This document shows, piece by piece, positions 53,995 to 62,494 of a stretch of DNA of 64,000 nt. Each line of letters begins with the position of its first letter. Within the stretch, counting starts at the first letter, position 1. The notes under the pieces were generated by a model. That model saw nothing but the letters and a program-made list of their open reading frames with translations, ran no database searches and was not told the origin of the DNA. Source of the stretch: Betaproteobacteria bacterium UBA3031. GTDB taxonomy: Bacteria > Pseudomonadota > Gammaproteobacteria > Burkholderiales > Eutrophovitaceae. A program made the position numbers and the translations under genes. Location of the stretch: assembly GCA_002367635.1 (NCBI GenBank), contig DFDI01000088.1, positions 28,300-92,299 of the forward strand, in the 5' to 3' direction.

Positions 53995-55290
53995 CTAATA
54001 CGAATGCTTAGCGGCCGATATTCCCCGCTCAGTGTCAACAGTCATCAAAATGGTCAAGCCTATTACGAACAAGACGACTAAAGATAAAATCGCATTTCGA
54101 TGATCTCCGCCTGTGAGCCAGGTGAGCGCTCCATATGTGAGTGGGCCTAGGATCGATGCACACTTAACCGACAAGCCCCAAAGCCCGAAGAATTCAGCCT
54201 GTCTATTGATCGGCGTCAAGACCGAGACAAACGCTCGAGCATTCGATTGGCAGGCGCCGAGCAATAGCCCAACTAGATTCGCTGTTACCCAGAAACTGGG
54301 ACGATCATCAGATAACCAAGCCAATAATGTCACAACAATCCATCCAGTCAAAATGAGAATCAACGACTGACGATGACCCATAAAATCGTGCAACCGACCA
54401 AATATATATGCTCCCAAAGCTGCCGTAACATTAACGACCATGATCAACATGATGGTTTCAGTAAACGTAAACCCGATCACTTGCTGCGCATATATGGCAG
54501 CAAGCGCTATAACCGCTTGAACCCCGCCTTGAAAAAAAACTGTACTCAACAAAAACCGATACAAATCAACAAATCTGTCCCCCTGACGCAGAGTATCTAG
54601 AAATCGATTGGTCACAAACGAAATGCTCAAGTTGTCTATTTTTTTTGTCTCGTCTCTATCCAAGTATATGAATGTAGGCAACGCCGCCAGAAGAAAGACA
54701 ACTCCAGTGATAACCAAAGTCATTGGCACGTACTCCTCAGCCTCCCAACCCATCGACTCCAGCTGAGAAATAGTCACAAGAGACAAAGCCAAGGTCAAGA
54801 TCCCTCCGAAATATCCAATAGCCCAACCAATACCAGATACTCGACCAACTGATTCCTTTTTAGCAATTTGCGGGAGGTAGGACCCAATGATATTTTCGCC
54901 AATACTGAAGAAGTAATTTGAAATCACTAAGAATAACGCAGCAAACCATAAGTCACCTCGACCTGCCGTTGACAACACAATAGTGCTCAGCGCACACCCC
55001 AGCGTAACGACAAACAACACCTTTTTTTTAGAACCCGTCACATCAACATATGCTCCCACTACCGGCCCTGTAATCACTGCAAGCAAATAGGAAAAAGAGA
55101 GTACTAACGTCCATAAAAACGTGGCCCAAATCTCATTCTCAGCAACGACAGATACAAAGTAGGCGTTAAAAATGGCGGTTATGACTACGGTCGTATAACC
55201 CGAATTCGCGAAATCATACATCGACCAAGCCCAAAGATGCCTTTTCGTGTATCCCTCGTTTAACATGTTTGATATCGCGCTCTGGCTCAA
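53995..55290 (-). CDS. UMF1-family MFS transporter
   Basis: 431 residues with about 12 spans. HLWAWSMYDFANSGYTTVVITAIFNAYF is the signature opening of the UMF1 / Atg22-like group. SGIGWAIGYFGGILTLALSL and GACQSNARAFVSVLTPINRQAEFFGLW are also typical. The function in bacteria is not established; export of small metabolites is assumed. A TTG at 55290 with AAGGCGG upstream and an ATG eight codons later (55266) are both possible starts. Confidence 0.88.
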   Translation of the reverse strand: MSQSAISNMLNEGYTKRHLWAWSMYDFANSGYTTVVITAIFNAYFVSVVAENEIWATFLWTLVLSFSYLLAVITGPVVGAYVDVTGSKKKVLFVVTLGCALSTIVLSTAGRGDLWFAALFLVISNYFFSIGENIIGSYLPQIAKKESVGRVSGIGWAIGYFGGILTLALSLVTISQLESMGWEAEEYVPMTLVITGVVFLLAALPTFIYLDRDETKKIDNLSISFVTNRFLDTLRQGDRFVDLYRFLLSTVFFQGGVQAVIALAAIYAQQVIGFTFTETIMLIMVVNVTAALGAYIFGRLHDFMGHRQSLILILTGWIVVTLLAWLSDDRPSFWVTANLVGLLLGACQSNARAFVSVLTPINRQAEFFGLWGLSVKCASILGPLTYGALTWLTGGDHRNAILSLVVLFVIGLTILMTVDTERGISAAKHSY

Positions 55291-55341
55291 ATTATCCGCC
55301 TTAGTTCAATCGATTAGTCATAGTCAATACTCATTACATGG

Positions 55342-56526
55342 CTAGACAATATTCCGATCTCGAAAATTTTGAATTTGCTCCATTGAGTAACCTGCACCAG
55401 ATAAAATTGTATCAGTGTGTTCACCCAGATCGGGGCCCAACCATTGTGTTTTACCCGGAGTATCAGAAAGCTTCGGAACAATCCCTGGAATAAGCAGGCT
55501 TTCATCTTTAGATAATTTGAACTCTTCAATCATATTCCTCGCGCGATAGTGGACATCAGAAACAATATCCGCAACATCGTATATTTTTCCCGATGGTACC
55601 TCTGCTTTTTCAAGCACATCAAGCACATACTGCAAGTCATGCAACGCACACCAGTCACCGATAATCGTATCTAATTCATCACTACGAACCGCCCGTCCAT
55701 CGTTACCCGACAACTCAGGGTCATCCGCCAAATCGACGCGATCAATAGCGAGCATCATCCTTTTAAAAATGGAATCTCCGTTAGCCCCTATGACTACATA
55801 CTTACCATCTTTTGTTAAATAAGAATTGGAGGGCGCAATCCCCGGCAACGTTGAACCGGTCCGCTCCCGAACAAAATCATAATAATCGAACTCCGGAACC
55901 ATACTTTCCATCAGACTGAAAACAGCTTCGTATAGGGCCACATCAACGATCTGCCCTTTACCCGTAGCGTCACGCTGCCTAAGTGCCATCAAGGCGCCAA
56001 TAACGCCATATAGTGATGCCACCGCATCACCCAGACTAATACCCACCCTTACGGGTGGCCGGTCAGGGTAACCAGTAACGTGTCTCAACCCACCCATCGC
56101 CTCGCCAATAGACCCAAAGCCAGGTCTGTCCCGATAAGGGCCTGTTTGACCATACCCCGACAAACGCACCATAACTAAACCCGGATTTTCTTTGGCAAGC
56201 GAATCATAATCTAAACCCCATTTTTCCATAGCACCCGGTCGAAAATTTTCCACTACAACATCAACATCTTTGGCCAAATGACGGACAATCGCCTGCCCCT
56301 CTTTTTCTTTTAAATTAATTGTGACTGATTGTTTATTCCTAGCTTGCAATAACCACCAAAGTGACTTGTCTTTGTATAACTTCCGCCACTTTCTAAGGGG
56401 GTCACCCCCTTTAGGAGACTCAACTTTAATCACTTGAGCACCAAACTCAGCCATTACCCTCGTGCAAAATGGACCCGCAATTAACTGGCCCAACTCGAGA
56501 ACCTTTACATTTTCAAGAGGTCCCAT
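55342..56526 (-). CDS. CaiB/BaiF (class III) CoA transferase
   Basis: 394 residues. VLELGQLIAGPFCTRVMAEFGAQVIKVE opens the fold, and the catalytic aspartate is in VGISLGDAVASLYGVIGALM. LSGYGQTGPYRDRPGFGSIGEAMGG is the substrate loop. It moves CoA between carboxylic acids such as formyl-, succinyl- or carnitine-type esters. The ATG has AAGGA at six bases. The gene might work with the CitE-like lyase at 37916 in one CoA-ester pathway, but nothing shows that. Confidence 0.92.
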   Translation of the reverse strand: MGPLENVKVLELGQLIAGPFCTRVMAEFGAQVIKVESPKGGDPLRKWRKLYKDKSLWWLLQARNKQSVTINLKEKEGQAIVRHLAKDVDVVVENFRPGAMEKWGLDYDSLAKENPGLVMVRLSGYGQTGPYRDRPGFGSIGEAMGGLRHVTGYPDRPPVRVGISLGDAVASLYGVIGALMALRQRDATGKGQIVDVALYEAVFSLMESMVPEFDYYDFVRERTGSTLPGIAPSNSYLTKDGKYVVIGANGDSIFKRMMLAIDRVDLADDPELSGNDGRAVRSDELDTIIGDWCALHDLQYVLDVLEKAEVPSGKIYDVADIVSDVHYRARNMIEEFKLSKDESLLIPGIVPKLSDTPGKTQWLGPDLGEHTDTILSGAGYSMEQIQNFRDRNIV

Positions 56527-56608
56527 GTTCGTTCCTTAAATAACACTGTTACAAAATATAGATAAAATAACTGTATCCATCATATTCGATAGAAAGCGAT
56601 TGCGCCCC

Positions 56609-57148
56609 ATGTTGAAGAAAATTTTAGTCCTACTCATCACTCTGTGTACCACCCAAGCCGTCATGAGTGCCGAATGCCCAAAGGTACTGAATGCACGATT
56701 AAATAACCTGAACGGCGATTCTATTGATTTTTGCGACTACCAAGGCAAGGTGATTCTAGCTGTCAACACAGCAAGTTACTGCGGTAATACGCCTCAATAC
56801 GAGGCATTAGAAACACTTTTTCAAAAGTACAGTGAGAAGGACTTCGTCGTAATTGGCTTTCCAGCAAACAACTTTGGAAATCAGGAACCAGGGTCCAATG
56901 AAGATATTCAAGATTTTTGTCAGCTCAACTATGGCGTCAGTTTTACGATGATCGAAAAGACCGATGTCGTTGGGCCCAAAAGCAACCCAATTTTTGCCGA
57001 ACTGCAGGCAATGACTGGCGATTCTCCGAGCTGGAATTTTCATAAATATTTAATATCGCGCGACGGAACCCACGCCTTCAGTTTTTCATCCTCAATGAAT
57101 CCGATGAATGCAAAACTAGTCAAACAACTCGAGCAACTGCTTCAATAA
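56609..57148 (+). CDS. Exported glutathione peroxidase
   Basis: 179 residues. The peroxidatic cysteine is in NTASYCGNTPQYEALE, the glutamine in FPANNFGNQEPGS, and the tryptophan in PSWNFHKYLISRDG. The usual motif is CGFTPQY or CGLTPQY; an asparagine after CG is unusual. A signal peptide (MLKKILVLLITLCTTQAVMS) places it outside the cytoplasm, so its thiol donor must be periplasmic. The ATG at 56609 is preferred to an upstream TTG at 56600. The gene is divergent from the CoA transferase and convergent with the amidohydrolase. Confidence 0.92.
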   Translation: MLKKILVLLITLCTTQAVMSAECPKVLNARLNNLNGDSIDFCDYQGKVILAVNTASYCGNTPQYEALETLFQKYSEKDFVVIGFPANNFGNQEPGSNEDIQDFCQLNYGVSFTMIEKTDVVGPKSNPIFAELQAMTGDSPSWNFHKYLISRDGTHAFSFSSSMNPMNAKLVKQLEQLLQ

Positions 57149-57172
57149 CAATCGAACGCAGCAGCAGTAAGG

Positions 57173-57188
57173 CGCGCACTAGTGCGCG
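57173..57188. repeat. Perfect GC-rich palindrome at the end of the amidohydrolase gene
   Basis: CGCGCACTAGTGCGCG is a perfect 16-base palindrome spanning the amidohydrolase stop codon, between two convergent genes. It could act in both directions as an end-of-message hairpin, but there is no T run. Confidence 0.4.
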
Positions 57189-58861
57189 TCGGCATACTCC
57201 CGAATCACTTGACCCGAAAGTAGAGCACCGTTAACAAGACCATCCCCGTCCGCAACTTTGTGCCCATTAATCCAAACCCCATGTACGCCGACGGATGGCG
57301 TGGTAAGACGGGAGGCACCTGCAGGTAAATCATGAAGCCGATGAGAAGGGCCTCGGCCCACAACTTTTGGATCAAATAACAATAAATCTGCCCACGCACC
57401 AGGACCAATGTAACCTCTATTTTTAATTCCAAATAGCTTAGCCGGCTCTAAGGTTAATTTATGTACCGCTTTTTCCAGAGGCATGATCCTTTTATCCCTC
57501 GCCCAATGCCCCAAAACGTGCAATCCAAATCCAGCATCACATAAAAATGTTAAATGAGCTCCGGCATCAGAAAGTGAAATGATCGCGTTTTCATCACACA
57601 TCATTTTCCCGACAGCGTCTTCATCCGAATTCATGATGGTCGCAGTAAACATTGTGTCGAGGTTTTCTTCAAGCGCAAGATCCAGCATGAAGTCAAATGG
57701 AGCTTTCTGAGAAACCTCAGACAAATCAGCAATGGACTTACCCTCTAGAGAAATATTAGCCGTGCTGGCTACTTGAGCGACATAAACTTTATCCCACTCC
57801 CCACTAAAAACCTTTACCTCTCCACTATTCAACTCATCCATAAAAGCTTTTCTAAAAGCTGGGTCAGCTAGCGCTTCCTTATATGCCTCAATGCTCAGAT
57901 CCATCATAGGATGCCAACACGCAAAACCTTCAAGAGGGTATGGCGAGTGAAAAGAAAAATCCATATTGAGCGGGCATGGCGATACAGCTCCATACAAACG
58001 ATTACCGCGCGACTGGGCTGCTTTTATTTCAGATAAGTCTGCAAATGTTTTATTTGGATCTAGATGAGAATGTAGGAGCGCCGCAATTATATAAGGACGA
58101 TTAGCCTCCGCACACAGCTTCTCGATGGTAGAAATAGGCATATCAAATGACTTTGTCATCATTAAAATACCTCGTCCCACATCTTTCAACGCACCAGACA
58201 ATGTCAACATTTCGGCATCATCGGCAAGTCTAGAAGGCATAGGGATACCATGCTCTCCGTTGTGTCCTGGATACCGTGTCGTTGCAAAACCGCAAGCACC
58301 CGCTTCCATTGCCTCAACGACAACAGCTCTCATCTGTTTAACTTCTTCGGGGGTAGCAGCTCTTGTCGCAGCATCCTCCCTTAAGACATAAGTTCTGACG
58401 CTAGAGTGTCCCACGAAACAGCACACGTTGGGTCCGACCCCTTTTGCCTCGAGCATGTCTAGGTACTGAGGAAATGTCTCAAAGCTCCAATCGATACCCT
58501 CTTTCAGCGCATCAATGGACATGCCCTCGACCTGGGTCAGATTTCTCATCGTAATATCGCGATCACTGGGATGACATGGTGCAATCGTGAACCCGCAGTT
58601 GCCCATCACCAAAGTTGTGACGCCCAGCAAAGGTGAGGGATTGCAATATGGGTCCCAGGTTACTTGAGCGTCATAGTGCGTGTGGTTATCAACGATGCCA
58701 GGCATAAGACAAAGGCCAGAGGCATCCAGCGTTTCTTTCGCTCGCCCCTCAAAGGACCCAACTTCGAGGATACGGCCATCCCGAACGCCTACAGACCCTA
58801 AAAATCCAGGTTTTCCAGTCCCATCTATGATCGTGACATTATCAAAACGAATATCAAGCAT
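57179..58861 (-). CDS. Amidohydrolase, N-acyl-D-amino-acid deacylase-like
   Basis: 560 residues of the D-aminoacylase branch of the amidohydrolase superfamily. The metal motif is GIVDNHTHYDAQ; a cysteine that may bridge metals is in GNCGF; further histidines are in LLHSHLDP; and the aspartate is in LSDAGAH. The C-terminal GPGAWADLLLFDPKVVG and HGVWINGHKVADGDG are typical of the beta-sandwich. It would release acids from N-acyl-D-amino acids or related amides. The ATG has GGGAG at seven bases. No signal peptide. Substrate unproven. Confidence 0.88.
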   Translation of the reverse strand: MLDIRFDNVTIIDGTGKPGFLGSVGVRDGRILEVGSFEGRAKETLDASGLCLMPGIVDNHTHYDAQVTWDPYCNPSPLLGVTTLVMGNCGFTIAPCHPSDRDITMRNLTQVEGMSIDALKEGIDWSFETFPQYLDMLEAKGVGPNVCCFVGHSSVRTYVLREDAATRAATPEEVKQMRAVVVEAMEAGACGFATTRYPGHNGEHGIPMPSRLADDAEMLTLSGALKDVGRGILMMTKSFDMPISTIEKLCAEANRPYIIAALLHSHLDPNKTFADLSEIKAAQSRGNRLYGAVSPCPLNMDFSFHSPYPLEGFACWHPMMDLSIEAYKEALADPAFRKAFMDELNSGEVKVFSGEWDKVYVAQVASTANISLEGKSIADLSEVSQKAPFDFMLDLALEENLDTMFTATIMNSDEDAVGKMMCDENAIISLSDAGAHLTFLCDAGFGLHVLGHWARDKRIMPLEKAVHKLTLEPAKLFGIKNRGYIGPGAWADLLLFDPKVVGRGPSHRLHDLPAGASRLTTPSVGVHGVWINGHKVADGDGLVNGALLSGQVIREYADAH

Positions 58862-58974
58862 ATGTGATCTCCCTTAACTGTCCCCTTAATGTCTAAGTTG
58901 GATATTACAAACTTAAACTTGTCGCGCGTCTTCGAAAATAATCCTACTAACAGTAGTTTTAAAAAATACCGCTC

Positions 58975-60471
58975 CTAACGACGCCAATAATATTTATCTA
59001 ACAAATCCACATCATCAAAATGACGGCGTCCGACAAACGCCGTGGCGTGTCTCCCCCATTGACGCATTGCACCAGGGCTTCGGATACCTGAAGGCCAGAG
59101 TAAGAACCGCTCACCTCGCTCAGATCCCTTAACAATGCCATTTAATCCAAATAAATTTACAAATCCTTGTGCCGTCTTAATCGAACGAAGCTCGTTATAG
59201 GGTTTCAATGAGTAGCTTTGAACATCATCTATAGCGCCCTCCATATCGACCGCCACATTAGCTAAATAATGAGTTTTTGTCTGAACCGTAATATTGAGTC
59301 TAACGGCCTCCGGCCGCTGGGTTAAACGCTTTGGCGAGAACGCCCACTCCGTGTACTTTGTAGGCGCAGCAATCGCCCTCAACCGCTCGGTGGGGAAAAA
59401 CATGTGATAACAACCACAAGGGTGAATGGAATCAAAAAGCAAGGGCATCCCATCGTCGTCTAATGTCACGCGCCATATTATTCCATCAAGTCGGCCACCA
59501 AGTAGATCACTAACCCCATTTTTAGGTCTATCAGGAAACCAGGCTATATAAACAAGCTGAGGAAGTGTCTTCCCCTCAAATCGTGTGTACGCCAAATGGG
59601 TATAAACAGTAGGTTGAGCTATATCTACTTGAACTTGTTGTTCATTTGTGAAACCCACCATTCCAACTCGATCAAACTCACCTGAATCTTCAATCGTAAA
59701 GACCGGCGCATATGTACTAAAAATCTGAGAGACGGCATCAGGCTGTAACTGAAGTTGGCCCAGCGAATCACGGTTACTGAGAAAATGTGATACGTCCGAC
59801 GAGGTAAGTCGATTTTTAATATTTATTTCGTATCGAACCTTAGACCAGTCATCAACATTGCTTCGCGTATATCGCTCAAACGTACGTCGCGCATCCACAT
59901 GCCAAGCCTCGATACCCTGAACAAATGGGATTTTTAAAAATGAGTAAAGGCCTAACACCCGCCTCATCCGACTGTAGTCATCAGGCACGATCGCCCGCGT
60001 GAGCAAATTTTTCAATTCATTATTCGATTGGACAAGAAGATTACTTTTTGAGTATGCCGAACACGCATTTGTTATTTTTTGGACCTGGGATCGATCACCA
60101 CCTAGCAAGGCAATCCCAGCTTCATTCAAATTCTTTATTTCAATTCGACGGCCCTCTTGATCAAGTTCGATCATGGATGCGATCCAGTCAGCATAGAGTT
60201 GTGTATTTCCCTGAACCGCACTCGAGAACGAAGCAAGAAAACGATTAACTCTAAGATAAGGATAATCCTTAACCATGCTTGCACCGAAATCTCTAGCACC
60301 GGACTTCTGAACAACGCCGTCGAGTCGTTTGGACCAGCTCTGGCAAAATGCGCTGGAAACCTTAAAAGACCGTAACTCTTTGGGATTCAAATTCGGATCG
60401 GTCAAAGTCGCGCACCCAGATATAATCCCGCCAAAAATGATTAGTAACGATATATGACTGCGGATTAACAC
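58975..60471 (-). CDS. Uncharacterised lipoprotein with an HPCGCYH motif
   Basis: 498 residues. A lipoprotein signal ends in the lipobox I17-S18-G19-C20, so it is membrane-anchored outside the cytoplasm. The second half looks the most conserved: PTVYTHLAYTRFEGKTLPQLVYIAWFP, then GRLDGIIWRVTLDDDGMPLLFDSIHPCGCYH. The cluster H350, C352, C354 and H356 looks like a metal or haem site. I recall similar uncharacterised proteobacterial proteins but no function. The GTG at 60471 has AGAGG six bases upstream, inside the end of the START-like gene, so the two are translationally coupled. Confidence 0.72.
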   Translation of the reverse strand: MLIRSHISLLIIFGGIISGCATLTDPNLNPKELRSFKVSSAFCQSWSKRLDGVVQKSGARDFGASMVKDYPYLRVNRFLASFSSAVQGNTQLYADWIASMIELDQEGRRIEIKNLNEAGIALLGGDRSQVQKITNACSAYSKSNLLVQSNNELKNLLTRAIVPDDYSRMRRVLGLYSFLKIPFVQGIEAWHVDARRTFERYTRSNVDDWSKVRYEINIKNRLTSSDVSHFLSNRDSLGQLQLQPDAVSQIFSTYAPVFTIEDSGEFDRVGMVGFTNEQQVQVDIAQPTVYTHLAYTRFEGKTLPQLVYIAWFPDRPKNGVSDLLGGRLDGIIWRVTLDDDGMPLLFDSIHPCGCYHMFFPTERLRAIAAPTKYTEWAFSPKRLTQRPEAVRLNITVQTKTHYLANVAVDMEGAIDDVQSYSLKPYNELRSIKTAQGFVNLFGLNGIVKGSERGERFLLWPSGIRSPGAMRQWGRHATAFVGRRHFDDVDLLDKYYWRR

Positions 60472-60474
60472 TAA

Positions 60475-61074
60475 CTACCTCTTCTCATTGATATCTAAAC
60501 GGGCTTCCATCTGCTTTTCAATTTCAGCAATAATTCCTATGAATTGATTTTTAATATTTTTTCGAATAAAACTCTGAGCTATAAAATTTGGGATTGGCAG
60601 CGATGGGTCTAGGTAACCCGTCCACGATAATGTCCAAAGATGCTCACCACTACGGGCTAAATGATACCCGCCCGATAAATGGTCAAAGTTTCCCGATACT
60701 AATTCAATATCGATATGATAAGGCTTCCGTTCAATTGATTTAACAATGACATCGACCGGAATTTTTAAAAAAAATAATTCTGACACGCCATGTTGCTCTA
60801 CAAATGCCACCTTACCCTCGTAGCGCAGCAACCGACTTGAGTTCATTCCTGGAATATATTCCGCTAATCGGTTGTAGTCTGTTAACGTAGTCCAGATAAG
60901 ATCATGCGGTGCTTGGATGATGGTTTCAATTTCCACATAAATCACACCATCTTCCAATTTTGAGTAAACGTTCAGTCGACTGCCATCACTTAAGCCAGGA
61001 GCGGGTATCGTAAGCAACAAACCAAAAGAGAGAGAAATAAACGTCAATCTCTTTTTATTTTCTAAATGGAACAA
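60475..61074 (-). CDS. Exported START/SRPBCC-fold protein
   Basis: 199 residues. A hydrophobic leader (LTFISLSFGLLLTIPAPGLS) is followed by a polyketide-cyclase/COQ10-like domain: YVEIETIIQAPHDLIWTTLTDYNRLAEYIPGM is the family's opening, and the helix at the end (FIRKNIKNQFIGIIAEIEKQ) closes the ligand cavity. It should bind a lipid or hydrophobic ligand in the periplasm. The only good start is a TTG at 61074 with GGAG seven bases upstream. It is the first gene of a two-gene unit with the lipoprotein, three bases apart. Confidence 0.78.
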   Translation of the reverse strand: MFHLENKKRLTFISLSFGLLLTIPAPGLSDGSRLNVYSKLEDGVIYVEIETIIQAPHDLIWTTLTDYNRLAEYIPGMNSSRLLRYEGKVAFVEQHGVSELFFLKIPVDVIVKSIERKPYHIDIELVSGNFDHLSGGYHLARSGEHLWTLSWTGYLDPSLPIPNFIAQSFIRKNIKNQFIGIIAEIEKQMEARLDINEKR

Positions 61075-61233
61075 TTCAGATCTCCAAAAACCGATTTTTT
61101 AATTTAATAATTCATGGCTGGGAACCGTCCATAGTCATATACTACTCGGCATCAACCTCTAAATCCACGAGGCCTAGAAAGCACTTAATTTTGTTAATAT
61201 TCAGAATATTAAACCGCAAAAAAAGCCCAAACC

Positions 61234-62193
61234 ATGCACGACACACTCTCACTCCTTAATTCAAGAAATTTTCCAGCTATCAAGCGCAAACAGATTGAAA
61301 CCGTCCAGATTAATCTGGGCTATCGATGCAACCAAGCGTGCCTACACTGCCATGTCAATGCCGGCCCCAATCGCACAGAACAAATGACGCGCAATACCAT
61401 AGGGGAGGTCATACAATTCATTGATACCGTAAAACCCAATACGGTCGACCTCACAGGCGGGGCACCAGAACTCAACATCCACTTTAGGGAGCTTGTCTCA
61501 GAAATACGGGATCGAGAGATTTCAGTTATTGACCGCTGTAACTTAACAATCCTGTCTGAACCAGGCCACGAGGATTTGCCTGATTTTCTATCGCGTCATG
61601 AAGTTATTGTCACAGCCTCACTGCCGTGCTATTCCGAAGAGAACGTCAATTCACAACGAGGGGATGGTGTTTTCGAAAGAAGCATTCAAGGATTACGTCG
61701 ACTAAACGAAGTGGGTTATGGAAGAGGAAACCCTAGGCTGCAATTGCATCTAGTTTACAACCCTTTGGGGGCTACCTTACCCCCTCCGCAAGACACACTA
61801 GAAAAAGAATATAAGGAACATTTAGCTAATAACTATGACGTGCACTTTGATGCCCTAATGACCATAACGAACATGCCTATAAAACGTTTTGGTAGTACTT
61901 TAGTGAGTCGTGGGGAATTCGAACCATACCTGCAATTACTGCAAGACAATTACACCGAAGAAAATATTGAGTCGGTTATGTGCAAAACATTAATCTCTAT
62001 TGACTGGGAAGGTTACCTATTTGATTGTGATTTCAATCAAATGCTTGGTCTCCCTCTTGGCGACGCAACAAAAAAAGTTCACATGCGAGATCTAAATATG
62101 GACAATATCCTAGGTAAATCGATTGCAGTTAGGGATCACTGCTTTGGCTGCACGGCTGGGCAGGGCTCGAGCTGCAGCGGAGCGTTGCAATAA
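61234..62193 (+). CDS. arsS: Arsenosugar biosynthesis radical SAM protein ArsS
   Basis: 319-residue radical SAM enzyme. The cluster cysteines C32, C36 and C39 are in CNQACLHCHVNAGPNRTEQM, and the C-terminal cysteines C303, C306 and C314 are in CFGCTAGQGSSC, the pattern of the ArsS/DUF3641 family. It is thought to join a SAM-derived adenosyl or ribosyl group to dimethylarsenite in making arsenosugars. The methyltransferase arsM is not in the window and may lie elsewhere. A TVP38-reductase fusion lies 301 bases downstream, as I recall from other arsenic-related clusters. Confidence 0.92.
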   Translation: MHDTLSLLNSRNFPAIKRKQIETVQINLGYRCNQACLHCHVNAGPNRTEQMTRNTIGEVIQFIDTVKPNTVDLTGGAPELNIHFRELVSEIRDREISVIDRCNLTILSEPGHEDLPDFLSRHEVIVTASLPCYSEENVNSQRGDGVFERSIQGLRRLNEVGYGRGNPRLQLHLVYNPLGATLPPPQDTLEKEYKEHLANNYDVHFDALMTITNMPIKRFGSTLVSRGEFEPYLQLLQDNYTEENIESVMCKTLISIDWEGYLFDCDFNQMLGLPLGDATKKVHMRDLNMDNILGKSIAVRDHCFGCTAGQGSSCSGALQ

Positions 62194-62494
62194 AAACGTA
62201 CGTAAGGACAACCTCCGCACAATCCTATCCAACACACAAAATAGCGCAATTAAAAAAATTTCGGGTAAAGCAATAAGGATGTCTATGTTGATCCAGTTCG
62301 AATAGAATATAGTCAATAAGTCTGACTAAACCAACCTCTAAAGACATGGTGATCTCATGCACTAGCGTTTCAATCTTAATCCCAAAGAATAATCCAAGAT
62401 CCAGACCAAATCTCAAATTAGTCTTGACTCAATATTTCACCAAACCAATAGTCATGTCCAAATCAATACGAAGACACACAGCACTTACCCAAGT
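62194..62494. other. 301-base spacer between arsS and the TVP38-reductase gene
   Basis: AT-rich DNA with short open frames on both strands but none with a ribosome site, a believable start or a recognisable product. No hairpin with a T run follows arsS. It may hold the promoter of the next gene. Confidence 0.4.

Noticed and set aside
57173..57188. CGCGCACTAGTGCGCG palindrome as an intrinsic terminator
   Set aside because: No T run on either side; kept only as a repeat.
62123..62305. 60-residue plus-strand frame overlapping the end of arsS
   Set aside because: It starts inside the arsS C-terminal cysteine region in another frame and has no start signal.
62225..62416. 63-residue minus-strand frame in the arsS downstream spacer
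   Set aside because: Hydrophobic but without a ribosome site or family; the spacer is AT-rich, so such frames arise by chance.
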